Assembly: GCA_963682175.1 (NCBI GenBank)
Contig: OY821784.1
Span: 25,959,621 to 26,023,620 of the forward strand
Source of the DNA: Triglochin maritima
Lineage: Eukaryota > Streptophyta > Magnoliopsida > Alismatales > Juncaginaceae
Direction of reading: 5' to 3'
DNA: 64,000 nucleotides
In this document: piece by piece, positions 1-10,691 of the stretch
Position numbering within the stretch: the stretch's first letter is position 1
How the letters are laid out: the number at the start of each line of letters is the position of its first letter
The notes under the pieces: generated by a model
Told to the model about the DNA's origin: nothing
Seen by the model: the letters and a program-made list of their open reading frames with translations, nothing else
The model's database searches: none
Position numbers and translations under genes: made by a program

Positions 1-500
1 ACACAATTTGTAGTGGATGTGCTCTTGTTGCCTTTACCTTAGCTAATGTCTTGTATGTTTTAATGATGTAGTCTTATCTTAATTCATGTGGAGGCATAGT
101 AGGGTCTAGTCTTTATACTTGAGTTCATGTAGCTTCATTCCAACTATTGTCTTGTATGTTTTAATGATGTAGTCTTATCTTAATTCATGTGGAGGCAAAG
201 TTGGATGTAGTTTTATGATTTCATGCACAACATGTTGTGAGGAGCTTAATGAACACACACACACACACACTTCTTTATGTTCATATTATTTCTCTACCCC
301 CTTTGGGGTTTAGTTTTTATTGCTTGTCTTCATTTCCTTTTTGCATCTTAGTGTAGTTTAGTGTAACCAACCTTTCTCTCCTTCTTTTACCTCTCGCCTT
401 CGAACAAACCAAGTGTCCACACACCTCCCAGTGGACGACCCGTATTTGCCACCGCTTCAACGCGGCCGTGCACTTGCGGTTTAAATAAAACGATCAATCA
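1..500 (+). mobile_element. Athila-type gypsy LTR, 3' portion (window starts inside it)
   Basis: The sequence matches the last ~490 bp of the LTR at 31021-32560 almost base for base and ends in the same terminus, CGATCAATCA. The next bases (501-505, GTTTT) are not a primer binding site but gag sequence of an opposite-strand element. This is therefore a solo LTR, or the 3' LTR of an element lying left of the window, inserted in that gag. A (CA)n run lies near 252-270. The conserved hairpin block of this LTR family is at about 455-476. The left boundary and the second TSD copy are outside the window. Confidence 0.85.
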
Positions 501-1600
501 GTTTTGGAGCTCAATCGAATCAATACGACGCATTAAGGCCATCATGCGTGCCTCGGTGGTCGTAGTGGTATCGACAACAAATGCGGCACCCAATCTCGTC
601 GAGTTTGCATTCGCGATCCTCGCTCCTAAGCTAGATGATGCAGGTGGTTCCCTCACACTCTCCCATTGCATGGTTTTCTCAGCAAGGTCTTCTAGGAAAG
701 CCCATGCCTCCCTTTCATCCTTTCCTAAGAACTCTCCTTGACACATGGACTCAAGTAGCGTTCGGGACGGGATGTGAAGACCCTCGTAAACAATCTGACA
801 AAGACGCCACAACTCAATGTCATGGTGAGGGCATGAGGATAGTAGCTCCTTGAACCTCTCTAGATATGCATGAAATGTTTCGGTCTCAAGTTGATAGAAC
901 GAATTGATTTCATTCCTCAATTTTTGAGTCTGATGATTTGGAATGTATTTCTTGAGGAATGCAGATTGAAACTCATCCCACGTCCTAAAGGAATTTACCT
1001 GGTTGCTATACAACTACTTCTTGGCATCATCATTTAGTGCAAAAGGAACAAGCCTAAGATGGATGGAGTCTGTGCTAAGTTGTTGCAGCTTGAACATATC
1101 ACTGAACTCCTCAAATTCCCTGAGAAAGATATAGGGGTCACCTTCACAGTGAAATGAGGGAGCATGGAAATAAACTGAGGCTTAACCTAAAAATGGTTCC
1201 CATTAGCCTTTGGCAATACGATGCATGAGGGTAGAGCGGTACGGCTCGGGTAGCATCGATCACGTAGAGGTATGGGAGCCACAACAGGAAGCACAAGTGG
1301 AACAGGTTGGTCCAGCAACTGCTCCTCCTCGCGGAAATGAGCAGCCATTGAACCCGGACTATGTGCAACACGAGAGGAGGAAGGCATCGAGAAATTGACC
1401 ACTGAAGCCGGGTTGACAATGCACCTCGTCAAACGACCACTCTCGTCTCGTGCCCACGAAAGCATGCACAAAGGTGCGCACACACAAACCGAAACCTTTT
1501 TTTCTTTTTTTTCTTTTTTTAACAAAGAATGTGCGTAGAGGAGAAGACGGGGGAACACATGAGAGAAAGAATGACTCAGGAGAGAAGGGAAGAAGTCATT
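501..1600 (-). pseudogene. Degraded gag of the truncated gypsy element
   Basis: The longest open piece (about 1013 down to 501) encodes a capsid-like segment with the motifs FHAYLERFKELL, CPHHDIELW and TLLESMCQGEF, which align with FHGFFERFKDLL, CPHHGLELW and TLLESMCQGDF in the gag at 33621. Further upstream, around 1187-1470, another frame carries WARDESGRLTR and PSCIVLPKANGN, matching the N-terminal part of the same gag. The pieces lie in different frames and a stop occurs near 1016, so the gene is broken. Its C-terminal end is cut off by the LTR at position 500. Confidence 0.75.
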
Positions 1601-2532
1601 ATGCTACGGCGGATGGGTACAGGTAGAAGCACACAAGCAAACAAGGCTCAAGCAATCTTAAGGTCGCTATAGGTCCTTACAGCTAGACGACGCCTAACTA
1701 CGAGGTCACACGGCCTCAACACGCCTCACCTCCCTACGACGAGGACCACAAAGCCCAGCAAGTGAGCCAAGATCCAGAGATCTCATCTCTCCTACTATCG
1801 ACATAGTGGGCAACGCTGATCAGGCCATGACGGTCGTGACCGGATCACTCTCCGAATGCGCCCGAGATCCTTAGGGCCAATGTCTACCTGATTTTAGAAA
1901 TTAGGCTCTTGATTAGTGTACTTTGTGGGGCGAACGAAAGGGTGATGAAATCCCCCACCTTATCTTTTATGGGACAACCCCTCCTTAGTAGCATTTTGGA
2001 GTCTTAATCTAACAATCAACTCTCCAAACAAACGCTCAACTCACACTTGTTTCAATGCACTTCCTATTAACTAATGCATGTTCATACGAAATGCATGAAT
2101 GAGAGTAGAAGGTGCGTACCTCACGCCAGCACTCAGCAACTGAAAATAAAGCTAAAATAAAAGACAATCTACGTGCCTAAGTCGCATACATGATGCATGA
2201 CCTAAACAAAAAGAATGTCTAATCTTTTGCTTTGGATTTTAGGGTCCAAGTTGCATAAAGGAGGTTTGATTATTGATCTGGGAACAAACTATAAGTCAAA
2301 ACATGCCAAATCAAGTCCCAGATCACTACATCAATTATGACAACAAGCTGAAGAAAAGAGAAGGGAAACAGCGCTCACCAGACCGCTGATTGGCTGTCCA
2401 AAGTGTGCAGGTTGCCTTCCAATTTCTCTAGCTACCTCTCCTGGAGACTCCAAGTGTCCTGAAACAAAGAAAAACTACAAAACACAAATTAAATCCACTC
2501 GAATCGTACAAACAAGAGTCTGGACTGGCACC
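1600..2532 (-). other. Untranslated leader of the truncated gypsy element
   Basis: This stretch lies between the PBS and the gag remnant. It has no convincing ORF. It is alignable by eye with the leaders at 9780-10660 and 32590-33590. One degenerate copy of the GACCGCCAATTGGCGGTC palindrome is near 2382-2401 (accgctgattggctgtcc). Confidence 0.65.
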
Positions 2533-2550
2533 TCCCCGGCAACGGTGCCA
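2533..2550 (-). other. Primer binding site (tRNA-Asp type)
   Basis: On the minus strand this reads TGGCACCGTTGCCGGGGA, six bases after the LTR end. It differs by one base from the TGGCGCCGTTGCCGGGGA found in the complete elements here. That sequence is the tRNA-Asp-type PBS known from plant Athila-group elements. Confidence 0.8.
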
Positions 2551-2556
2551 AAAGCT

Positions 2557-3545
2557 TGTTGAACGTTTTATGTTAAACCGCAAGTGCACGACCGCGTTGA
2601 AGCGGTGGCAAATACTGGTCGTCCACAGGGAGGTGAGCAGCCTCTTGTTTGCACAAAATCAAGTTGAAAAAATAGGGAAGAGAGTTTTATTATCCTACTC
2701 TACGTTTCACTACACTACGAAGTACGAAATGCGAAAGAAAGCAACAAACGATGAACTACCAAACTAAACTAAGAACTAAATAAGTGCTGGAATTCAGGAA
2801 TGGAAACCCCCTAAGGGGTGGAGTGAGTGCACACATGCAAAGACGTTATCATGCATAGGAAGTGTCTAAATGTTATGGCAAAACCTATCAATCCATTCAT
2901 TATCCTAGTTGATTAACATTTACATACACAAGATGTTTAATTCAGAACCTCAAGCAAGCAGGGGAGGTATCTAATCATTTTGGCAAAAGTCATCAAGTTA
3001 TAAGTTCTATCCTAAACAAACAAGCAAGCAAACATCCATGTTTTATCAACACATTGTAAATAAAGCATTCATTCCATTCTCATTTGCATGTATGAACATC
3101 TACTCCACCCCCCAAAGGGGTTGGACTACTCACTACACATTAGACTAATTATTAAACTAAGAAAGGAAAGCATATTAACTAAGCTACTAAAATTAATGAA
3201 ATGAAATTAAACAAAGTAAAACAAGAAACATAAAGCAAACAACATAATAAAGAAAGTTTTATTAAAATGACTCACAATTCAAGTAGCATCCTCCTACTTT
3301 AGTGTGTGCTTCAAGGCGTCACTTCTAGTAGAAAGAATGGTCACTTAAAATGTGAAGTGATTACAATAGAAGGTGAAGATTTCTATTTATAGCCATTGAA
3401 AAAGATAATCCGGGACAATCCCCCGATGTGAGACTAAACAAATACCAGAAATGGACTAAATACACACTAATACGCGACCCTCCAAAATCTTAGCGGATTT
3501 GGGCCACACAGGATATTACTCAAACACTAGGAAGACGGTGCACCA

Positions 3546-3548
<3 letters not shown>
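2557..3548 (-). repeat. 5' LTR (TGTTGAAC subfamily), 992 bp
   Basis: On the plus strand the LTR runs from TGTTGAAC to CACCAACA, with inverted tips TGTTG/CAACA. On the minus strand a snRNA-type box with one mismatch (GTCTCACATCG, 3424-3434) is followed after exactly 32 bp by a TATA box (TATAAATA, 3384-3391). The conserved LTR 3'-end block that includes the hairpin is at 2578-2640. A related LTR lies at 60690-61303. Confidence 0.8.

Positions 3549-3550
<2 letters not shown>

Positions 3551-3582
<32 letters not shown>
3551..3582. repeat. (TA)n microsatellite
   Basis: An uninterrupted TA dinucleotide run immediately follows the LTR end. Position and length are read directly from the sequence. 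Confidence 0.95.
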
Positions 3583-3584
<2 letters not shown>

Positions 3585-4888
3585 GGGTATTTCCCAAAAG
3601 GGTGATTACATCAAAAGGTTAAACAATAAATTCAAGTAATCACTCGACCCCAAATGAGAGAAAGCAGGATCAGGTAGCAGTGCTCCTCTCCTCGGTCACC
3701 ACCCCACCTAACACCGGTCACGGCCTGAAAGTAAACATGCAACAATGCCTGAGTTTCCAGAACGAAACCCCGTATGCCAAACTCTACAATGCATGAAATG
3801 AAAGCACCCTAACATGTAATTCTACTAACAAGAAAAGCATCTCAAACAGGCTGGGCTCCAGGGCATTTCACCCAACCACAACACACACCTCCGTCACGGG
3901 GCTCCAGGGCTTTTTCACCCAACCACCGCCACTCTCGCTCGTCGCCAAGCTGGGCTCCAGACCGTTTTTAGCCAACCACATCGACCACGACACGACCAAG
4001 GGCTCCAGGTCTTTTTCAACCAACCCTTAACACGCGGTCCCTGCTTAGGCTCTAGGCCTTTTTCAGTCAGCCTGAACGCACTACGGAGCTTCAGGTCTTT
4101 TTCAACCAACCCCACACAGACTAGCTGGGCTCCAGGTCTTTCTCAACCAACCACAGCTCTCACACAGTTACAGGGCTCCAGGGCACTTCCACCCAACCGC
4201 AGCAACACCACATTTTCTAAGCTGGGCTCCAAGCCTTTTTCAGCCAACCCAAGCTCTCACACAGTTACGGGGCTCCAGGGATTTTTCACCCAATCACCGC
4301 AACACTCGTGCACCCTAGCACACTTCCCGGAAGAACATCGACACCACAACTTACCTCACACGGACGACCACAACAACCGCACCTCCACAGTGCAAAACTG
4401 GACACAAATGGTCGACCGAACCAAAAGTCCCGGTCGACTGAATCACGAAAACACTGGGCAATCGCCTCGACCGGCACTCCCTCGGTTGACCGATTCCCAC
4501 CAACATCACTCGTTCGGTCGAACCCAAATCAAGGGACGGCCGACCGTTTAGATGGTCAACTCCCAGGTTCAACGAACAAAATGACCAATCGGTCGAACGG
4601 TAAAGGGCCCTCGTTCGACCGAAAGTCACCAGGGACAAGTCCCTCAAAATTCACAACGAATTCGGTCGAACCCCGAGCACTCCCGGTCAACCGAATCCCT
4701 CCAGGGAAAACCCTCAACTCTCACCATGAATCCGGTCGACCGAATTCCTCCAGAGAATTCCCCCAAGCTCCTCATCAAGTCCGGTCGACCGAAACCACCT
4801 TCGGTCAAACCGACCACTATTCCAACTTCAGTCACGGTCGGACAAAGTCAAATGAGCGGTCGACCGTTTGGATGCTCAATGCCCCCAA
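3583..4888. other. Unassigned repeat-like DNA flanking the 4894-12227 element
   Basis: I find no credible gene here. The segment holds a minisatellite (3852-4296) followed by a dense array of GGTCGACCG-like motifs (about 4330-4880). It continues on the other side of the inserted element at 12233. The ORF at 4308-4892 is a by-product of the repeated motif, with recurring GRPN/RSTE peptides. It may be part of an LTR of an unrecognised element, because the same motif array occurs in the U3 of the copia LTRs in this window. Confidence 0.5.
3852..4296. repeat. Interspersed minisatellite, about 10 copies of a 26-bp unit
   Basis: The core reads approximately GGGCTCCAGGTCTTTTTCA followed by ACCAACC. 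Copies start near 3852, 3898, 3951, 4000, 4047, 4087, 4126, 4172, 4225 and 4270, separated by 15-30 bp of dissimilar sequence. Copies vary by a few substitutions and the spacers do not repeat strictly, so this is not a simple tandem array. Confidence 0.8.
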
Positions 4889-4893
4889 CTGAC
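4889..4893. repeat. Target site duplication CTGAC (left copy)
   Basis: CTGAC directly precedes the LTR tip TGATTGA at 4894 and is repeated at 12228-12232 directly after TCAATCA. It defines the 4894-12227 insertion as complete. Confidence 0.95.
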
Positions 4894-6450
4894 TGATTGA
4901 TCTCGTTTTATATTTAACCGCAAGTGCACGGCCGCGTTGAAGCGGTGGCAAATACGGGTCGTCCACTGGGAGGTGTGTCGACACTTGGTTTGTGCAAAGG
5001 CGAGAGGTAAAGAAAGGGAAGAAAGGTTGGTTACACTAAACTACACTACAAAGCTGAAATGAGATGGAGAAGAAACGATAAAACTAAACCCCAAAGGGGG
5101 TAGAGAAATAATGTGAACATAAAGAAGTGTGTGTGTGTTCATTAAGCTCCTCACAACATGTAGTGCATGAAATCATAAAACTACATCCAACTTTGCCTCT
5201 ACATGAATTAAGATAAGACTACATCATTAAAACATACAAGACAATAATTGGAATGAAGCTACATGAACTCAAGTATAAAGACTATACCCTACTATGCCTC
5301 CACATGAATTAAGATTTCACTACATCATTAAAACATACAAGACATTAGCTAAGGTAAAGGCAACAAGAGTACATACACTACAAATTGTGTTTCCAATATT
5401 AACTTCATCCATATCCTAACCTTATCATTCCCCATAAAATAGGTCCACTAATCAAAGCATAAGCTAAGCCTCATTCAAGAGCATTAGCATATCAAAGATA
5501 AGAGTGGAGACCCATTAGATGGTTATGGAAATCATATAAAGCTCAAGGGATAAAGATAACACACACTTAATACACTACATAATTATATCACATATTTCTC
5601 CACCCCCAAATGGGGATGGAACTACTCACTACTCATTACACTAACTATACTAGCAAAAGAAAGCATAATACTGAAATGAAAGTTAACTAAGAAGGCAAGA
5701 ATCATTAAAGAAACATAAAAGGAAAGGAAAGACTAAACAAACATGCACAAATTAAAAGACAAGATTAAAAGAAACTAGAAGAATTATTTTATTAACAAAT
5801 GACTCACATTGAAGGTAGCATTCTTCTCCACCTTGAGTTTTTGCTTCAAGGCTCACTCCTTAGTAGAGAGAATGCCACCAAGCAATGGGTAATTACAATG
5901 GAAGGTGAAGAGTTCTATTTATAAGCATGGAAAAAGCTAATCGCGGACAATCCCCCGATGTGGGACAAAACCAATACCAAAAATAGACTAAGAATACACT
6001 AATACAAGCCCAACACAAATCTTAGCGGATCTGGAGACATATGGACCGCCAATTAGCGGTCCAAGACCGCCAATTGGCAGTCTATAAGTTCTGGATTCAT
6101 CTGGGATTTGTTGTGGGCTTTGCTGGTGGTCTTTGTTGGTCCTGGATGCATCTACTTGGTTTGTTGGAGCTCCGACCCGAATCGAATTGCCAAAATACTC
6201 CCCATGATGGTGTGGAGTTTCCTGGTTTGCTCTTAGGTCCTTTGGTCTTACGATCAGGTCCTTCTCCCTTGCATCTTAGTCCCCAGGTCTCACAATTAAG
6301 TCCTTTTTCCTGCTTTTGGGTCCTTTCATGGCTCTTCTCTTCAAACCTCTTTATTTCTGAAAACTAAACATAAAACTCATCACGTAGCATTGCTTAAGTG
6401 TAATATAATGGATATAAGATACAGATATGAGCATGAAATGATGTCAATCA
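4894..6450 (-). repeat. 3' LTR of the non-autonomous gypsy element, 1557 bp
   Basis: On the plus strand it starts TGATTGATC and ends GATGTCAATCA. It carries two tandem copies of the GACCGCCAATTGGCGGTC-like palindrome (6043-6060 and 6065-6082), whereas the 5' LTR has one. The snRNA-type box GTCCCACATCG (5956-5966, minus) and the TATA box (5916-5923) are 32 bp apart. Confidence 0.93.
5916..5966 (-). promoter_or_regulatory. LTR core promoter: USE-like box plus TATA
   Basis: On the minus strand GTCCCACATCG (5966 to 5956) is followed by 32 bp and then TATAAATA (5923 to 5916). The box equals the plant snRNA upstream sequence element consensus RTCCCACATCG. The spacing is identical in the other LTRs of this group in the window. 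Confidence 0.7.
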
Positions 6451-8126
6451 AATACCCCCACACCTAAGTTTTTGCTAGTCCCGAGCAAAACAAAGAAAGA
6501 GAAAAGCAAACGAGAAACAAGAAATCCTAACTCACTTTCGTAGGAATCACGGTTGCACTTAGCACGTGCAACAAGCCGTTAAACCTCCTTGTTGCCAAGG
6601 AGGAGGAGTGTTGTCTCCTGAGGGTTTTCAGCGGATATACCCACAAAATCCGAACAAGATGCATTATTCAATCTAGACCTCGACTCGTTGGAAATATTTT
6701 GTCGATCAATGGACGCGGTAATCCTACGGGCCGACTCTATATAGGTAATCAGTCCACACCTAGCCTAATAAACCATTCGTGCAAGTTAAATAAGGAATTA
6801 AGTGAAAGACATGGACAACCTCAAGATCCTCAAGTGATACAAAGTGTAAGGTCCATTAAGGTTCTTATTTGCATTACCATTTTTTTTTCTTTTTGTTTCT
6901 TTTCACACATTTTTTTTCTTTTTTTCTTTTTATTAGTTGGAGCTTCATTCTCCCAGGGTCAGGTTTCGTGCATCATTGCCCATGAGGACTTACACTATCA
7001 CGTACACCTTTCCCCAAATCTCCACATAGGGCAATCCCTACCACCCGTGTAACGGGAGTTCGGTCGGCGCATCCCAAGTCAGATGACTCGAAAGCACCAG
7101 GCACAAAGTCCCTTCAGACCTACTTTCCCGAGTGATAGGAGCCGTGCGAGAAGAGAGAACACCTACTCACTTATTTCTTATCTACACATGAACCAAAACC
7201 CCTACACTTATGTCTCACAACAAGATTTAGAGGGTCCTTGACTACAACAAACTTCCTTAAGTTAACAGACATGAATTATTGACTCACTAGGTTCAGGGTG
7301 GACTTCTTTGAATGTTTGAGCACTAAAACCCTATGATTACTCACCCCCAAAGGAAAACTGGGGTGCATCCTAACGACTCGATAAATCCTAAAGCCACTGT
7401 ACTAGATATCCTAATGCATCAAGTTCAAGACAATTTTGGGAGCTTTGTTTTTACTTTGCCTCTCAACGGTTTTGCACATGCTAAACACACGCAAAACCCA
7501 CAAAACATTTTCTTTCGAAAACACATGAATATTTTGAAAAAAATGTGAAAATTTTGAAGCACTAGGCAAGCAAAAGAAGACAAGTCACCCAAGGATCATG
7601 ACAAGCAGATATATCGATATTAAATGCAGCACACTATCATGACCCTAACAATGCAAACAAAAGAAAACAAAATCAAAAGAAAAGACTCGACTATGTACAC
7701 ACGTAAAACACCCCCCACACCTACTCCATGCATTGTCCTCAATGAATGCAAGCAAGATACTACATGGATTGATGCATAAAAAGGAGAGATCTCACCAACA
7801 TGAAGTACAAAGGGAAGTGCGAGGTCATGTTGATGGACATAACCCGAATTCCCTCAAAACCTGTGAGATGCTAAAGAAGGGATACAAATACGTGAAAGAA
7901 ATGGAGCCCAAATACACAAGGGTTGGGGCTCACAACAATCAATGCTCACTGAAGGAGTCTTTTATTGTACTTCTTTTTTTTCTGTTTTTCCTTTCTTTTT
8001 TTTGTTTTTCTTTTTTTTTGTTCTTTTTTTTGTTCTTTTTTTCTTCTTTTTTTATATAACTATGTACAAACATAAGTTCCCATCTTCATTTGTCAAAAGA
8101 CATCAAATGGGAACCTCAAGAGTGGG
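6451..8126 (-). other. 3' noncoding segment and polypurine tract of the non-autonomous element
   Basis: Adjacent to the 3' LTR the minus strand reads TAGGTGTGGGGGTATT, the polypurine tract (about 6451-6466). The rest has no ORF worth reporting but is colinear with the segment between integrase and 3' LTR of the 31021 element (39217-40753), which indicates conserved noncoding sequence. A T-rich tract at 7965-8055 (A/G-rich in the sense strand) is much longer than the matching short A run at 39247-39256. A second A/G-rich stretch lies at 6872-6932. Confidence 0.75.
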
Positions 8127-9554
8127 TCAATGCACTTGGAAAGGGAACATGACACCACGCGGGGCCAGAATACGCATGCGTGGGCCCCCTTCACAAAGAG
8201 CACCAAATGAAATGAGAGGTTCATGAATTGGACGCAAAGGCGTCTCATTCAAAGGATCAAACTGAAAGAGCTTGAACCTCTCGAGAGTTTGGGAAATAAG
8301 GGGCAACGGAAGAAAAATATCTCCCGTTGCGGAACTGAAGTTATGATCATCAATCCAAACTCTCCAACCAACAGGCTGGTGGGTCGGAACGAGGTCAAGC
8401 ACCTCGTTATGCATGTCCAACTCACCAGGAGAACAGGAAGTGGGTCTCATACCCAAAGTATCCTCCAAGGAACTCCTAATACCCTCATGAGCAATGTAGT
8501 TGTTTGATGTTCCATCATTTCCAAGATGATCAGGAACAATAGTGAGAGGCAAACTCTCATCAGGTTGTTTGAAATTGAGGGGACTAGGGAGCTCTTGCGC
8601 CACCAGAGGTGAGTCCTTAGGAGGTACAACAATAAGATCATGTGGCTCAAGGGCCACGGGACAAGAAGATAAGGCACAATCATGTGCCGACTCGTAATGA
8701 AGTTGGTCCATGTTATTCTCAATTGGGATCGAATCGTCCACCAAGTGATCGTGAATTGAAACCCCAAGTCCCTCAGACTGACTAGGAGTTTGACTTTGAA
8801 AGATTGTGCTTTGAATTTGTGGATGTGGTGGTGGTTCGATTTCAGAAGATAAACCCTCATGTTGACACGAAAAGTTACTCTCCTCACTTAATTGTTGCGT
8901 CAGTTGACTCACTTGAAGTGTCAGATTTTGTATGCGGTCAACGAGGAGGTCCAAGTCAGATCTTGGGAAATTTTGGGGTTGGGTGTTGATGGGCTGAGAA
9001 TGAGTCCAATGATTTGAAGTGGGGTGTTGGTAGAATTCTGGGTATTCGGGAGGAGGATACCGGGGTGGAAATGATGTATAAGAATTTGAATACGAATTGT
9101 CTCCCCACGAATCCATCCCTCTCGGGTTGTACGCGGATGCGTAATGGTCATAATGAGCATTTTGGGAAAATGTGTGCTCATACTCAGGCTCTGGGGGAAC
9201 ATAAGGACATTCCCTGAAATCATGACCACTCAACCCACAATAGTGACATGGTACGGCTACTGGAGCCACCGGTGCACCCATGTCATCTACCACATGCATG
9301 AAAGAGGCCAAAGGTTCTTGTAATGTCTCAGATTGATGACCAACATATGATCCGACGTAACTAGATGGTGGTCTAGCAGTCGGTGCCTCTCTCATGTTAC
9401 CCCTATATGAAGATTGCTCAGTCACACAATGAAGATTATCCCAACCATACGGGGTGTTAGTCTGAGCCACCCCAGGTTGCATGGGTCCGGAGTACCAGGG
9501 AGAATCGTCCTGGTCCCAACAATGATATGGATGGTCGCCCATGTAACCATCCAT
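8127..9554 (-). CDS. Gag/RT-remnant fusion protein of the non-autonomous gypsy element (475 aa)
   Basis: The ORF runs from ATG at 9554 to TGA at 8127 without interruption. Residues about 100-120 hold a CCHC zinc knuckle (CHYCGLSGHDFREC) typical of retrotransposon nucleocapsid. The surrounding sequence is rich in Pro, Gln, Tyr and Ser. Near the C-terminus, VGWRVWIDDHNFSSATGD aligns with TGWRVCVDYRKLNAATRKD of the reverse transcriptase at 36247, but the conserved Tyr-Arg-Lys is replaced and the catalytic palm is missing. The protein therefore joins a nucleocapsid-like part directly to a short degenerate RT stub, with the capsid, protease and the rest of pol deleted. It probably binds element RNA; that role is inferred from the zinc knuckle. 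An open frame over 1.4 kb of otherwise deleted sequence suggests either youth or selection. Confidence 0.75.
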   Translation of the reverse strand: MDGYMGDHPYHCWDQDDSPWYSGPMQPGVAQTNTPYGWDNLHCVTEQSSYRGNMREAPTARPPSSYVGSYVGHQSETLQEPLASFMHVVDDMGAPVAPVAVPCHYCGLSGHDFRECPYVPPEPEYEHTFSQNAHYDHYASAYNPRGMDSWGDNSYSNSYTSFPPRYPPPEYPEFYQHPTSNHWTHSQPINTQPQNFPRSDLDLLVDRIQNLTLQVSQLTQQLSEESNFSCQHEGLSSEIEPPPHPQIQSTIFQSQTPSQSEGLGVSIHDHLVDDSIPIENNMDQLHYESAHDCALSSCPVALEPHDLIVVPPKDSPLVAQELPSPLNFKQPDESLPLTIVPDHLGNDGTSNNYIAHEGIRSSLEDTLGMRPTSCSPGELDMHNEVLDLVPTHQPVGWRVWIDDHNFSSATGDIFLPLPLISQTLERFKLFQFDPLNETPLRPIHEPLISFGALCEGGPRMRILAPRGVMFPFQVH

Positions 9555-10667
9555 CTCAAGAAAAAACTCTCGAGTCGATCACTCTCACCACCACGAGGCC
9601 AAGCTCGCAAAAAGTGCTCGACTCGACCCTAAAATGCTACCAGAGAGTGTAAAGGGGAGGAGACCATAACGTAGAAGAAGGTGAGAAGAAGATGACTCAG
9701 AGGAGAAGGGAAGAATCCTTAAAGCTAGCGTGGGTAACGGGATCAGGAAGAAGCCTAATCTAGCAAGCACGGCTCAAACAATGTAAGGCAATGGGTCCTT
9801 AGGCTAGACGACGCCTAACTTCGAGGTCACTAGCCTCGACACGCGTCACCTCCCTACAACGAGGACCACAATGCCCAGCAAGTGATACCAGATCCGGAGA
9901 TCCAGTACCTCCTACTATCGACAAGGTAGGCAACGCCGATCAGGTCATGACGGTCTCGACTAGATTACTCTCCTAGTGCGTCTGAATTCCTTAGGGCCAA
10001 TGTCTACTTGCTTTTAGTTAAGGCTTTATTAGAGTGTGCTTTTTGGGGCTAAGGGAGAGGTGATGAAATCCCCCACCTTATCTTTGAAGACTATAGGTGA
10101 TGCCCCTTAAAGATGTTTTGAAATCTTAGGCTAGCAAGCAACTCACCAAACAAGCACTCACCTCACTCTTGTTTCGATGCAAACCTTACTCACTAATGAA
10201 TGTCCTAATGAGTGAATGAGTGATAAGGAATGCGTACCTCGCTCCAGCAATCAACGACAAAATGTAAAGCAAAGAAAAGAAAGATGCATGCAAGGTCTAC
10301 ATATGATGCATGACCTATATGACAAAGAGTCTAATCTTTTGCTTTGAGTTTTATGGTCCAAGTTGATTAAAGGGGGAGTGATTAATGATCTGGGAGCAAA
10401 CACAAAGTCTCAGCATGCAAAATTGGACTCCCAGATAACACCAATTACAGAAATAACTACCACAAAAAATTTAGAAGCAGGACACCCTTACCAGGCCGCC
10501 AATTGGCGGTCTCCAGCCGCTGATTGGCAGTCCTTTTGTGGTTTCTCTTCCTCAACTTCTTCAGTAGGCCCCCCTTGATGTGATGGTTCCCTGAAACTAA
10601 GAAACACTGGAAACAAAAAATTAAAAACCCCTCGAATCATCCAAACCAATGTCCAGCACAGAGCACC
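9555..10667 (-). other. Leader of the non-autonomous element, with a gag N-terminal scrap
   Basis: At about 9560-9610 the minus strand encodes RAWPRGGESDRLE, matching RGWARSGESARLE at the start of the 33621 gag, but in a frame different from the 475-aa ORF. The remainder is untranslated leader homologous to 32590-33600. Two palindromic units lie at 10495-10532 (GCCGCCAATTGGCGGTCT and a degenerate partner). Confidence 0.7.
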
Positions 10668-10685
10668 TCCCCGGCAACGGCGCCA
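10668..10685 (-). other. Primer binding site (tRNA-Asp type)
   Basis: On the minus strand it reads TGGCGCCGTTGCCGGGGA, six bases from the 5' LTR end. It is identical to the PBS of the 31021 element. Confidence 0.9.
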
Positions 10686-10691
10686 AAAACT

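Larger units (their letters stand above)
501..3548 (-). mobile_element. Truncated Ty3/gypsy (Athila-like) element: partial gag, leader, PBS and 5' LTR
   Basis: Reading on the minus strand from the right, the order is LTR (3548 to 2557), PBS (2550 to 2533), an untranslated leader (about 2532-1600) and a degraded gag (about 1600-501). The copy then ends where the plus-strand LTR of 1-500 is inserted. The leader resembles that of the elements at 4894 and 31021, including the segment with the tcccccaccttatc string near 1950-1970. No pol is present in the window. The LTR is shorter and differs in its tips (TGTTG...CAACA) from the TGATTGA type, so this is a separate subfamily. Confidence 0.8.

Noticed and set aside
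3915..4115. ORF with repeated GWLKK-WSP peptides as a possible repeat protein
   Set aside because: It is a translation of the minisatellite in one frame; copies outside this stretch are not in frame.
3852..4296. CRISPR-like array (regular repeats with unlike spacers)
   Set aside because: Repeats are imperfect, spacers irregular, no cas genes, and the context is a plant nuclear genome.
4308..4892. 194-codon ORF on the plus strand
   Set aside because: The peptide only reflects the repeated GGTCGACCG motif, and the frame is interrupted by the gypsy insertion. No recognisable domain.
6041..6367. ORF inside the LTR (also at 11839-12144)
   Set aside because: It lies antisense within the LTR U3/promoter, contains the palindromic repeats and starts at a different point in the two LTRs because of repeat copy number. 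Best explained by chance.
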